Shown piece by piece: positions 1 to 8,900 of a stretch of DNA of 32,281 nt. The notes beneath the pieces were generated by a model. It searched no databases and was not told the DNA's origin. It saw only the letters and a program-made list of their open reading frames with translations. The DNA lies in contig JAUIGD010000023.1 in NCBI GenBank assembly GCA_030430255.1, positions 1 to 32,281 of the forward strand, given 5' to 3'. This DNA is from Verrucomicrobiia bacterium. GTDB lineage: Bacteria > Verrucomicrobiota > Verrucomicrobiia > Verrucomicrobiales > DEV007. The position numbers and the translations under genes are program-made. Position 1 is the first letter of the stretch; the number at the start of each line of letters is the position of its first letter.

Positions 1-670
1 CGCCGGCCAGCAGGCGGCGGATGTTCGAGCGGTGGCGCCAGATCGCCATGATGGAGGCGAAGACGCCGAAGAAGACGACCGGCCAGTTGATCGCCCCCTC
101 GGTGGCGAGCCCGAGCAGGATGGTGAGCGGGATGATGGAGAAGGCGGCGGCGATGGACGCCAGCGCGACGTAGCCGCTGAAGTAGAAGACGGCGATCCAG
201 GTGGCGAGCGAGCCGAGCAGGACCTGCCAGATGAAGCCGAGCATGACCCCGGCCGAGGTGGCGATGCCCTTGCCGCCGCGGAAGCCGAGGAAGCAGGTGT
301 AGTTGTGGCCGATGATGGCGGCGAGCGCTAACAAAACTTTGGCAGCACCGAACCACTGGCCCCGCGCGGGGGTGTCCTCGGGGAGCGCGCCGTCGACGAC
401 GGCGACGCCGAAGAACACCGGCAGGAAGCCCTTGAGCACGTCGAGGGCGAAGACGGTCAGCCCGGTCTTTTTCCCGACGACGCGGAAGACGTTCGTGGCG
501 CCGATGTTGCCGCTGCCGTGCTGGCGGATGTCGATGCCCTTCAGCTTGGAGATCCAGAAGCCGAAGGGGATCGCGCCGACGAGGTAGGCGGCGACGGCGC
601 AGAGGAGGGTGGTGGTGTAGAAGGCGCTCAGCGTAGTGGAGAATCTGCTAGGGAGCGAAACCCATAGCAA
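1..670 (-). CDS. plsY: Acyl-phosphate:glycerol-3-phosphate acyltransferase PlsY (3' end cut by window)
   Basis: Integral membrane enzyme that transfers an acyl group from acyl-phosphate to glycerol-3-phosphate, the first acylation in phospholipid synthesis. Read on the minus strand, the protein shows the PlsY motifs GSGNIGATNV, LDVLKG and GHNYTCFLGFRGGKGIAT, with several hydrophobic segments between them. It is open to base 1, where the frame reads NIRRLLAG, the usual end of the family, so only a few residues are missing. The start is unclear: there is no ATG in frame. TTG at 670 is the nearest ordinary start, while CTG at 632 would give the more usual N-terminus (SAFYTTTLLCAVAAYLVGAIPFG). 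It is the last visible gene of a leftward run tsaD, rhodanese, plsY. The product call is firm; the start is not. Confidence 0.93.
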   Translation of the reverse strand, partial: MLWVSLPSRFSTTLSAFYTTTLLCAVAAYLVGAIPFGFWISKLKGIDIRQHGSGNIGATNVFRVVGKKTGLTVFALDVLKGFLPVFFGVAVVDGALPEDTPARGQWFGAAKVLLALAAIIGHNYTCFLGFRGGKGIATSAGVMLGFIWQVLLGSLATWIAVFYFSGYVALASIAAAFSIIPLTILLGLATEGAINWPVVFFGVFASIMAIWRHRSNIRRLLAG

Positions 671-749
671 GAGACACGCCGGGGGTCGAGGGGGGAGTTT
701 CTGTCGCGGTTATCCCCGCCCCCCCGCACGCCGATGGGGCGCCGCCGCC

Positions 750-1184
750 CTACTCTCCGGTCGTCGTCTCCCCGTCGGCCTCCTCCCAGGCGAGGATGCC
801 GCCATCGAGGTGATAGACGCTGGTGAAACCGAGCTCCTTCATCTTGGCGAAGGCGGAGCTGCTGCGGCGACCGGAGCGGCAGTGGACGAGGTAGGTCTTG
901 TCGCGATCGAGTTCGGCGAGCTTCGCGTCGAAGTCGCCGGCCTTGAAATCGACCAGCTTGGCGCCGGCGATGTGCCCCTCTTTGAACTCATCGGGGGTGC
1001 GGACGTCGAGGACGGTGATCTTCTTCTCGGCGTCGGTGGCGAGCAGCTCTTTCGCGGCGGCGGCGGTGAGGTTGACGTGCTGGACGGCGTCGCCGGGGGC
1101 GGGTGCGGGTTTCTCGGTCTGCGCGCAGGCGGGGGTGAGGGAGGCGAGCGCGGCGGCGGCGGCGATGAGGAAGCGGAGGTTCAT
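750..1184 (-). CDS. Exported rhodanese-domain protein
   Basis: A single rhodanese domain of about 145 residues. An N-terminal signal peptide (MNLRFLIAAAAALASLTPACAQ) is followed by a Pro/Ala spacer and the domain: VLDVRTPDEFKEGHIAGA (CH2A-like motif) and the active-site loop HCRSGRRS with its cysteine. Rhodanese domains bind or transfer sulfane sulfur; with an export signal this one acts outside the cytoplasm, partner unknown. The frame opens at 1202, but the Met at 1184 directly precedes the hydrophobic stretch and is the better start. The C-x-Q ending of the signal (ACAQ) could also be a lipobox-like site, although the -3 position is poor. It lies 30 bases downstream of tsaD on the same strand, so cotranscription is likely. 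Confidence 0.88.
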   Translation of the reverse strand: MNLRFLIAAAAALASLTPACAQTEKPAPAPGDAVQHVNLTAAAAKELLATDAEKKITVLDVRTPDEFKEGHIAGAKLVDFKAGDFDAKLAELDRDKTYLVHCRSGRRSSSAFAKMKELGFTSVYHLDGGILAWEEADGETTTGE

Positions 1185-1214
1185 GGGGAAGCAATCCCCC
1201 ACCCGGGCCGCGAG

Positions 1215-2297
1215 TCAAGCGACGGCGAGGTTGGGGTCGACGTCTCCCTCGAGCGGGCTGGATTCGCCGCGGGCGAATTTTTCGGCGGCGGCGCGGGCGA
1301 TCATGGCGGCGTTGTCGGTGCTGTGCTCCGGCGCGACGGCGAGGAAGCGCGCGCCGACCCCCGAGCAGGCGGCGGCGAGCGCGGTGCGCAGGGCTCGGTT
1401 GCAGGCGACGCCGCCGCTGAGGGCGAGCAGTTCGCGGCCGCTCGAGCGCAGGGCGGCGGCGGCCTTCGCGGCGAGCACGTCGGTGACGGCGGCCTGGAAG
1501 GAGGCGCAGAGGTCGGCGAGGTCACGCCCGGGCAGCGGGGAGGGGAGCTTCTCGAGGGTGTAGAGCACGGCCGTCTTCAGGCCGGAGAAACTGAAGGCGA
1601 AGTCGCCGCTGTCGAGCATCGCCCGCGGGAGGGCGAAGCGGGCGGGGTCGCCGTCGCGGGCGCGGCGCTCGACCTCCGGGCCGCCGGGGTAGGGGAGCCC
1701 GAGCATCTTGCCGACCTTATCGAAGGCCTCGCCCGCGGCGTCGTCGCGCGTGCTCCCGAGGCGTCGGTAGTCTCCGAAGCGGCGCACGTCGATCAGCAGG
1801 GTGTGTCCGCCGCTGACGATCAGCGCGACGTGGGGCTCGATCCCGGAGCCCATGAACGGCGAGACGAGGTGCCCCTCCATGTGGTTGACCGAGAGGAAGG
1901 GCTTGCCTTTGGCGAGCGCGAGCGCCTTGGCTGCGGTGTTCCCCATCAGCAGGGAACTGGCCAAGCCGGGGCCGGCGGTGGCGGCGAAGGCGTCGATCTC
2001 GTCCAGGTCGGTCCCGGCCGCAGCGAGCGCGGCTTCGATCACGGGGCGCAGGGCGAGCAGGTGGTTGCGCGAGGCCAGCTCCGGCACGACGCCGCCGAAG
2101 GGGCGGTGCAGGGCGACCTGCGAGGCGATCTCGCTGCTCAACAGCCGGTGCGGCGCCGAGAACACCGCGGCGGCGGTTTCGTCGCAGGACGACTCGAGGG
2201 CGAGGAGGGTCGGGGGAGTCTTCAAGGGAGTGGGTGCAGGCTCGGGCGGACTCTTCCGTGTGGGGAGGTGGATGGGCAAGGGCACCCAGTGACCCAT
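1215..2297 (-). CDS. tsaD: tRNA N6-adenosine threonylcarbamoyltransferase TsaD
   Basis: Cytoplasmic enzyme that, with TsaB and TsaE, places the threonylcarbamoyl group on A37 of ANN-decoding tRNAs (t6A). It has the Kae1/TsaD signature LALESSCDETAAAV near the N-terminus, the metal-binding NHMEGH motif at about residue 138, the SGGHT loop and a C-terminal ALSGGVACN and EHSTDNAAMIA. The length from ATG 2297 is 360 residues; the family is usually near 340. An in-frame TTG at 2225 would start the protein as MKTPPTLLALESSCDET, closer to the family norm, but neither candidate has a clear Shine-Dalgarno sequence. The upstream part of the open frame (to 2492) runs through the REP hairpins and is not coding. 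No tsaB or tsaE is visible nearby. Confidence 0.95.
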   Translation of the reverse strand: MGHWVPLPIHLPTRKSPPEPAPTPLKTPPTLLALESSCDETAAAVFSAPHRLLSSEIASQVALHRPFGGVVPELASRNHLLALRPVIEAALAAAGTDLDEIDAFAATAGPGLASSLLMGNTAAKALALAKGKPFLSVNHMEGHLVSPFMGSGIEPHVALIVSGGHTLLIDVRRFGDYRRLGSTRDDAAGEAFDKVGKMLGLPYPGGPEVERRARDGDPARFALPRAMLDSGDFAFSFSGLKTAVLYTLEKLPSPLPGRDLADLCASFQAAVTDVLAAKAAAALRSSGRELLALSGGVACNRALRTALAAACSGVGARFLAVAPEHSTDNAAMIARAAAEKFARGESSPLEGDVDPNLAVA

Positions 2298-2361
2298 GGA
2301 ACTTTGAATGGCGTGGGCTTGAGGGTTTGCGGGTGGGAGGATGGGGTTACTGGCAGTGAAT

Positions 2362-2389
2362 CGGCGGCACGCGGGGACGCGTGCCCTCC
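2362..2389 (-). repeat. REP-like hairpin, copy A of an inverted pair
   Basis: Perfect 8-bp stem GGCACGCG/CGCGTGCC around a GGGA loop at 2366-2385. Read on the minus strand it is a GGAG foot, stem, TCCC loop, stem, then GC. It pairs in opposite orientation with the copy at 2411-2439: same GGAG foot, same loop, same outer stem, different inner stem bases. This is the architecture of REP sequences mobilised by REP-associated transposases. Confidence 0.7.
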
Positions 2390-2410
2390 CGCGGGGCGTG
2401 GCGCGGAACC

Positions 2411-2439
2411 GGAGGGCAAACGTCCCCGTTTGCCGCGCG
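2411..2439 (+). repeat. REP-like hairpin, copy B of an inverted pair
   Basis: GGAG foot at 2411-2414, then an 8-bp stem GGCAAACG/CGTTTGCC around a TCCC loop (2415-2434), then GC. Against copy A, two stem bases on each side change together (CG to AA on one arm, CG to TT on the other), so pairing is kept while sequence drifts. The two copies form a BIME-like unit. Confidence 0.7.
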
Positions 2440-2610
2440 GTCGGCAATGACGAATTGCCCAAGCCCCCGAAGGCCCGAGGGGGCACCTGCACATGCGGGC
2501 AGCGATCAGCGGTGGTCGCGCTGGTTGCTTGTTGGGAGACCGATCACTTTACCAGATTGCAGATTCGGCCCTTCGTTTCTCCGCAGGGTCAACGGACACT
2601 GGCGTGCGAC

Positions 2611-3804
2611 CTATCTCCCCCGCAGCGCGCGGGCGGCGGCGGCGATCGGGGTGTCGCCCTCGCCGAGCGCGAGGTCGGGCTCGATCCCGACGCCTTCGAT
2701 GGCGTGGCCCTTCGGCGTGAAGAATCGGGCGGTCGTCAGGCGGACGGCGGCGCCGGAATCGAGGCCGAGGCTGATGACGGACTGGACGGAGCCTTTGCCG
2801 AAGGTGCGCTCGCCGGCGACGAGTGCGCGCCCATGGTCTCTCAACGCCCCGGTGAGCACTTCGGCGCTGCTGGCGCTCTGGCCATCCACGAGCAGGGCGA
2901 GCGGGTCCGTGCGGGGCGCGGGGCCGAGTTCGGGCGTCTTCAACTCCGCGTTGTTGTCCGTGCCTTCGCGCCCGCGGGTCGAGACGACCGGGGAGCCGGG
3001 CGGCAGGAACAGGGCGCAGGTCTCGACCGCGGCCTCGAGCGCCCCGCCGGGGTTGCCGCGCAGGTCGAGCACGAAGGCGGCCGCGCCTTCCCCCTCCAGG
3101 GCGGCGAGCGTGTCGCGCAGTTCGCGCGGTGTGGTGGCGCGGAACTGGGAGACGCGGGCGTAGCCGATCGGCGGGCCGTCCCCGGCGAGGTCGGCGGGCA
3201 ACAGGCGGGCGCCGACGACGGTCTCGCGGTGAGGCTGCTCGCGCTGGAAGCCGAGCGTGCGCGGCGCGGCGGCGCCGGGGGTCTGCACCTCGACGGTCAC
3301 CAAGGTGCCGGGAGCGCCGTCGAGCCGCCCGTGCGCGCCGGGGACCCCGAGGCCGGCGGTGGGGGTGCCGTCGATGGCTAGCAAAAGGTCGCCGACTTTG
3401 ACGCCGGCGCGCGCGGCGGGGCCGGCCTCGGCGAGGGCGGCGACGGCCAGGCCGAGCGAGGCGTCGCCAGCGCGGATCGAGACCGTGATGCCGGCGGCGT
3501 TGTCCGGGTTCTCGCCGGCGTCCCGCATCTCCTCGAGCAGGCGGGGGCTGATGAAGCCGCTGTGCTCGTCGAGGCGCGCGTAGAGGCCATCGAGCGCCGC
3601 TTCGACGAGCCGCTCGTAGGTGACCGCCTCGGGTTCCACAAACTGCTCGCGGGCGATCTCCATCCCGCGCATGAGGAGTTCGATCTGGCGGAAGGCCTCG
3701 GGGTCGACCCCCGCCGGGGCTGCCGGTGCGGTCGTGTCTTCGGAGCGCAGGGCGGCGCCGGTCAAGGCGAGGGCGACGAGGGCGATGGGCGCGGTCTTGA
3801 ACAT
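2611..3804 (-). CDS. Exported S41 family C-terminal processing peptidase
   Basis: Serine protease of the CtpA/Prc type, 397 residues. A signal peptide (MFKTAPIALVALALTGAALRSE) is followed by a helical region, a PDZ domain (about residues 115-165, including AARAGVKVGDLLLAIDG) and the S41 core with VLDLRGNPGG. The catalytic Ser is in DGQSASSAEV and the Lys in FGKGSVQ, so the Ser-Lys dyad is complete. Such enzymes trim or degrade envelope proteins by recognising their C-termini. The start at ATG 3804 immediately precedes the hydrophobic segment; the same frame is open far upstream (to 6531), antisense to glgB, and is not coding there. It diverges from glgB across a 138-base gap. Confidence 0.93.
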   Translation of the reverse strand: MFKTAPIALVALALTGAALRSEDTTAPAAPAGVDPEAFRQIELLMRGMEIAREQFVEPEAVTYERLVEAALDGLYARLDEHSGFISPRLLEEMRDAGENPDNAAGITVSIRAGDASLGLAVAALAEAGPAARAGVKVGDLLLAIDGTPTAGLGVPGAHGRLDGAPGTLVTVEVQTPGAAAPRTLGFQREQPHRETVVGARLLPADLAGDGPPIGYARVSQFRATTPRELRDTLAALEGEGAAAFVLDLRGNPGGALEAAVETCALFLPPGSPVVSTRGREGTDNNAELKTPELGPAPRTDPLALLVDGQSASSAEVLTGALRDHGRALVAGERTFGKGSVQSVISLGLDSGAAVRLTTARFFTPKGHAIEGVGIEPDLALGEGDTPIAAAARALRGR

Positions 3805-3942
3805 CGGGGGGAGGCGGACGTATACCGGTCGCCGCGCACCTGTGCATCCCGCAATCGGCGATTTGCCCAGAGCGCGAAGGATAGGGGGACGGTGCTTGCC
3901 CGCGTCCGCCCTTTCCCGATACTGGCGCTGCTCCCTCCACTT

Positions 3943-5916
3943 ATGTCCCTCCCGCTCCCGATCGTCGACGAAGATCCTTGGCTCGAACCGTATCGCGACG
4001 CGGTCGCGCGCCGGCGTGAGCGCTACGGGGCGGCGCTGGCCTCGCTCGGCGACCTCCGTCGCTACGCCTCCGCGCACCAGCATTACGGAATCCACCGCGT
4101 GGATGGGGGCTGGGTCTATCGCGAGTGGGCGCCGCGCGCGGGTTCGCTGGCGCTGGTCGGCGACTTCAACGGCTGGGACCGCGCCGCGCACCCTCTGGGA
4201 CGGGTCGGTGACGACGGCGACTGGGAGGTGTTCGTGCCCGACGCCGCCGGCCTCGCGCACGGCGGCCGGGTCAAGGTGCATGTGGTCGGGGCGAACGGCG
4301 CTCACGACCGCATCCCCGCCTACATCCGCCGCGCGGTGCAGGACCCCGAGAGCAAGGACTTCTGCGGGCAGGTCTGGCAGCCGGAGCAAAGTTACGCCTG
4401 GCGCGAGGCGGCGCCCGACTTGGCTGCTGACCGGCGCCCGCTGCTGATCTACGAGGCGCACGTCGGCATGTCCGGCGAGGCGGGTGGCGTCGCGAGCTAT
4501 CAAGACTTTGCCGACAAGGTGCTGCCGCGGATCGCCGCCGGGGGCTACACGGCGGTGCAGCTGATGGCGGTCGCGGAGCACCCCTACTACGGTTCGTTCG
4601 GCTACCATGTGGCGAACTTCTTCGCGCCGAGCTCGCGCTGCGGGACGCCGGAGGAACTGAAGGCGCTCGTCGACCGCGCCCATGGCCTGGGGCTGGCGGT
4701 GCTGATGGACGTGGTGCACTCGCATTCGGTGAAGAACCGGGCCGAGGGGCTGGCGGAGTTCGACGGCCAGCCCGGGCTCTACTTCAAGGGCGAGCACCCG
4801 CAGTGGGACTCGATGCTGTTCGACTACGCGCGGCCGGGGGTGCGGCGCTTCCTGCTGTCGAACGTCGCCTACTGGCTGGAGGAGTTCCGCTTCGACGGCT
4901 TCCGCTTCGACGGCGTCACCTCGATGCTCTACCACCACCATGGGGACACCGCCTTCGACCACTACGACAAATACTTCGGGCGCGAGGTCGACGACGACGC
5001 GGTGACCTACCTGCAGCTCGCCTGCGCGGTGGCCCGCTCGGTCAGGCCCGGCGCCGTCACGGTGGCCGAGGACTTCTCGGGCATGCCCGGCATGTGCCGC
5101 GCCCCTGATGACGGCGGGTTGGGGCTCGACTACCGGCTCGGGATGGGGGTCCCCGACGCCTGGATCAAGCTGCTCAAGCACAGGCGCGACGAGGACTGGG
5201 ACGTCGGGGGGATCTGGGGCGAGCTGGCGAACCGGCGCGCCGGCGAGCGCACGGTCGCCTACTGCGAGAGCCACGACCAGGCCCTGGTCGGGGACAAGAC
5301 GATCGCCTTCTGGCTGATGGACGCCGAGATGTACACCGGCATGAGCAAGGCGGACGCGAGCCCGGTGATCGACCGCGGGGTCGCCCTGCACAAGATGATC
5401 CGCCTCGTCACGCTGGCGGCCGGCGGCGAGGCGTATCTGAACTTCATGGGCAACGAGTTCGGCCACCCCGAGTGGGTCGATTTCCCGCGCGAGGGCAACG
5501 GCTGGTCCTACCACTACGCGCGCCGCCAGTGGTCGCTCGCCGACAACCCGGAGCTGCGCTACGCCGACCTGCTCGCCTTCGACAAGGCGATGCTCGAGCT
5601 CGCGGGAGGCAGCGATTTGTTCGCCGGGGATCCCGCCGAGCTGCTCAACCTCGATCAGGAGAACCACTGCCTGATGTTCCGGCGCGGAGGATTGGTGTTC
5701 GCTTTCAACTTCCACCCGGAGCGGTCGATCCCCGGCTACCGCTTCGGCGTCGGCCGGGGCATCTCCGGCGACCTCGAGGTCGCGCTCGACAGCGACGCCC
5801 GCGAGTTCGGCGGTTTTGGCCGCATCGACTCCGAGGTGCGCTTCCCGACCGTCGGCGGGCAGGTCTCGATCTACCTGCCCTCGCGCGTCGCGCTGGTGCT
5901 GCGGGTGGCGGTTTGA
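3943..5916 (+). CDS. glgB: 1,4-alpha-glucan (glycogen) branching enzyme, eukaryotic-like GH13_8 type
   Basis: Cuts alpha-1,4 linkages in glycogen and re-joins them as alpha-1,6 branches. It has 657 residues: an N-terminal helical lead (DEDPWLEPYRDAVARRRERY), a CBM48 module (REWAPRAGSLALVGDFNGWD), a GH13 barrel and a C-terminal beta domain. Catalytic residues are visible: nucleophile D323 in RFDGV, acid/base E376 in VAEDFSGMP, and D445 in CESHDQ. The lead sequence, the MGNEFGHPEWVDFPREGNGWSYHYARRQW stretch (split: MGNEFGHPEWVDFP, then REGNGWSYHYARRQW) and the size fit the animal/plant GBE family rather than the classical bacterial GlgB, a form also found in some bacteria. No other glycogen genes are nearby. 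ATG at 3943 was chosen because it gives the family N-terminus; no clear Shine-Dalgarno sequence precedes it. Confidence 0.95.
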   Translation: MSLPLPIVDEDPWLEPYRDAVARRRERYGAALASLGDLRRYASAHQHYGIHRVDGGWVYREWAPRAGSLALVGDFNGWDRAAHPLGRVGDDGDWEVFVPDAAGLAHGGRVKVHVVGANGAHDRIPAYIRRAVQDPESKDFCGQVWQPEQSYAWREAAPDLAADRRPLLIYEAHVGMSGEAGGVASYQDFADKVLPRIAAGGYTAVQLMAVAEHPYYGSFGYHVANFFAPSSRCGTPEELKALVDRAHGLGLAVLMDVVHSHSVKNRAEGLAEFDGQPGLYFKGEHPQWDSMLFDYARPGVRRFLLSNVAYWLEEFRFDGFRFDGVTSMLYHHHGDTAFDHYDKYFGREVDDDAVTYLQLACAVARSVRPGAVTVAEDFSGMPGMCRAPDDGGLGLDYRLGMGVPDAWIKLLKHRRDEDWDVGGIWGELANRRAGERTVAYCESHDQALVGDKTIAFWLMDAEMYTGMSKADASPVIDRGVALHKMIRLVTLAAGGEAYLNFMGNEFGHPEWVDFPREGNGWSYHYARRQWSLADNPELRYADLLAFDKAMLELAGGSDLFAGDPAELLNLDQENHCLMFRRGGLVFAFNFHPERSIPGYRFGVGRGISGDLEVALDSDAREFGGFGRIDSEVRFPTVGGQVSIYLPSRVALVLRVAV

Positions 5917-5954
5917 CTTCTTGCCTCCGTGCCCCGCACGGTTCAGGCTTCGGC

Positions 5955-8900
5955 ATGCAGGGACTGTCTGGGATCTGGATCGGGGCATCGCTGTGGTGCT
6001 TGAGCTTCGCGTGTGCCTCGGGGCGGGAGCCGCTCCCGTGGCACGCCGAGGTCTGGGACGCGGTCGATGCGGCGCTCGCTGGCGATGCGGCGCGGGTCGC
6101 GGAGATGTGGGACGCGGTCCTGGAGGCGGAGCCGGGCTTGCACGAAGCGGTCGCCGAGCGCGCGCTGCTGCGGATTTTGGCGAACCGGGAAGCGGAGATG
6201 ACCCCGGGTGCCTACGCGGCGCTGGCCGATGTGCTATGGGGCGCCGACGGGGAAGTGCCGTCGAAAGTGCGCCGCCTGAAGACGGTCGGCGTGCTCTACG
6301 AGATGGCGGGCGGTTTCGATGCGTTTTTGGATGGGCTAATGGCCAGCGCGACGGACGGGGGCGATCCTGGGCGGTACCGCGCGGCGCTGTATCTTTCGAC
6401 CCTATACCATTTGCAGTTGGATTACCGTTCGGCGCAGCGTTGGTATCGAAGCGCGCTGGAAGCGCCGCGCGGAGAGGATGGCGGACTCTGGGAGGAATGT
6501 GCCAAAGTGAGCCCCCGCGTGGCTTCGGCAACCCTTTTGGAAAACCTGGCGGCCCAGGAGCTGGCCGGGGGGCTCCTCGAACCGGAGAGCAAGCTGGACG
6601 TGCTCGCTGTGGGATGGGGTGGAGACGACCGGCGCGAGGCGCTGTTCCGCTATTGGCATGCCCGACGGCCGTGGGAGTGGCTCGCCGCGGCCGATGCTTG
6701 GCGCCGGCGTTCGGAGGAGGATCTGCTGTTCGCCGTCGGCGCGCGGATGTGGATCGAAGGCGGGCGGCCGGAGCTCCGGGAACCCATCCAGCGTTTGGTG
6801 GTCGCGCAGGGGTTGTACGAGATCGGGGAGGGGGGCCTCGCCGTCGAGCTGCTCGAGTCCGTGCTGGCGCTGCCTGTCGCCCCGGGTACGGATTCGGATC
6901 CCGAAGTGAACGACGCGGGCCGATTCCCCAAGGCAGACCAGCGGCGGTGGTCTGGCGACGAGGACACCCTCCGCCTGCTCGCCTGTCTCCTTATCGAGGA
7001 CGCGGCATCGCTGAAGCGCGGTGAGCGCGTGGCGGCGGAGATCGAAGGGCGCCCGCAGATGAGCGAGCTGCGGCGCCTCCTGTGGATGCGTTCCGGGCGG
7101 GTGGCAGGGCGCTCGAAGGCGGCGCGGGAACTCCTCGAATCCGACCGCTGGGCGGCGCTCGATCCTGTGATGCGTGCGGAGTGTGTTGGGATGATCGACA
7201 ATGGGCCGGTCGGGACGATCTCCCTCCGCACCGCGCTGGACCGCAACTGGGACACCGCTCTCGCGCTCTGCCGTCGGGAGCCGTTTGACCTGCGCAGCGT
7301 GCTGGCCTTCGCCGACCGTTCGAACGGGAGCGATCCGAGGCTGGGTCGCGGTGCCGCGGTCGCCGAGGCGATCTGGGAGCGCGAGCGGGCGGGGGATCTG
7401 AGCGAAAACGAGGTCCGGGCGTTCCATGCTTGGCTGGAGAGCGCGCCGACGCAGATCTGGCCCCAGGGGGTGGGGATCGACCCGCCGGTGCCGGGCGCGG
7501 GGAGACACTTCGGGCGGTGGGCGATCATCCTGCAGGGCGAACGTGAGAGCCTCCTTCCCCCGGGCAACAACGCGCTCTGGGAGGGGTTTTTGAGCAGACA
7601 GTATTTCGCAGCAACCCGTCGGCGGATGGGGGCGAGTGTGGATGTCGGAGGCTATTCGACTGGCTATTTCAAAGTGGGCCCGGACGGGGTCGCCGCGCGA
7701 GGGGGCGAGGACAGCCGCTTTGTGAGGACGGTCGCGGATACCTTCCGGTTCGTCGGTGGCGGACTCGACAGGCCGCGCCATGTCGCTGGCGAATGGGTGC
7801 GGCCGGAGCCGGGTGACACGTTGCGCGAGTTGGAGAGCTGGGTGGAGCGGCGCCCCGAGGATGTCCATCTCCAGTTGATCCTCGCGCAAGTGCTGCTGCT
7901 TGAGCCGGATCCTCGATTCGGTCGGAAGCGGGAGCCAGATGAGGAGGGCGTCGGGCGTGCGCGGCGGGCGCTGGCCCTGCTCGACTCGATGCCGGGTTTA
8001 CGCGGTTGGCGGGCGGAGATGGTGAAGCGCCTGCGGAAGCTCGCTGCTGAGGCGGCTGGGGAGAAGGAGCTGGCGGAGCGCCTCGCGGCGGAGATCGAAG
8101 CGATCGAAGGGGAGCCGGTGGACTGCGAGTCCAGCGGCTGGGATGCCGGGCTGGTGGTGGACGCGCCGCCAATCCGTTACGTTCCGCTGTACAAGCAGAT
8201 CGGGGTCGAGAAGGCGACCGCGCTGTGGCTCCGTCCGCTGCCGCGTCTGGACCTGCCGGATGAGGGACTCCAGGCCGCGGCGACCGCGCTGGCCATCGCG
8301 GGCGAGATCCCCGGCCTGCTGACCGAACTCGACGCCGGCTTCGATTCGACCGCTGACCCGGTCGAGCTGCGTTTTCGGATATACCTTCTCAGGCGGGCCC
8401 TGCAGAAAGCGTCGGTCAAACGTCCTGCCGACCATGCTGAGCGGGCGCAACGTGACCTACGCCTGCTGGTGCAGAACGGGGAGGGTTTTGGACCGGCCTT
8501 CCTCGCCGAGGCGGCATCTCTCTTGGCGGAGGAGGATCCGCCCCTGGCCGTGGTTCTGTTGGCGCGCGCCTTTGCCGCAGACCCCGGCGTGGCGCTCGAT
8601 AGCGAAGGCGATTGGGTGCCTCTGCTGGAGGCCATGGAGCCGGCGGATCTGGAGCCGATGGCGGGGGCGTGTCTCGCGTACCTCGAAGGGGCGGTGCCGG
8701 AGCGCGAGGGGGGGGCAGGGTCGAAGGCACAACGGGCGATCGAGCGGCGGAAGGACCGGGCGCTGGCGATCGCCGGCCGGCTAGAGGAGGCGGAGGGGGA
8801 TACTGCCCAGGCGGTCCGCCTAGCGATCGCCGCACTGGTTCACTGCAGTTATATCGGGGTGTCTCGGGATGACTTGGAACCCCTGCGGGGGCGGCTCGAT

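Larger units (their letters stand above)
2298..2610. other. Intergenic region between ctp and tsaD
   Basis: About 310 bases without a gene, lying upstream of tsaD and downstream of the S41 protease, both leftward. It holds two REP-like hairpins in inverted orientation (2362-2389 and 2411-2439), a small hairpin GGCAAT-GACGA-ATTGCC at about 2446-2462 and a 6-bp GCCCCC/GGGGGC hairpin at about 2465-2486. The last could help end transcription of the protease gene, but it has no T tract. No convincing promoter was found. Confidence 0.6.

Noticed and set aside
636-2450. 604-codon plus-strand open frame
   Set aside because: It is antisense to tsaD and the rhodanese gene, is Gly/Glu/Arg-rich and has no recognisable domain; long antisense frames are expected at this GC content.
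2465-2486. Intrinsic terminator after the S41 protease gene
   Set aside because: The 6-bp GCCCCC/GGGGGC hairpin has a 10-base loop and no T tract, so it does not meet the usual form.
2611-6531. 1306-codon minus-strand open frame
   Set aside because: Only the last 397 codons (from 3804) are the S41 protease; the rest is antisense to glgB and has low-complexity composition.
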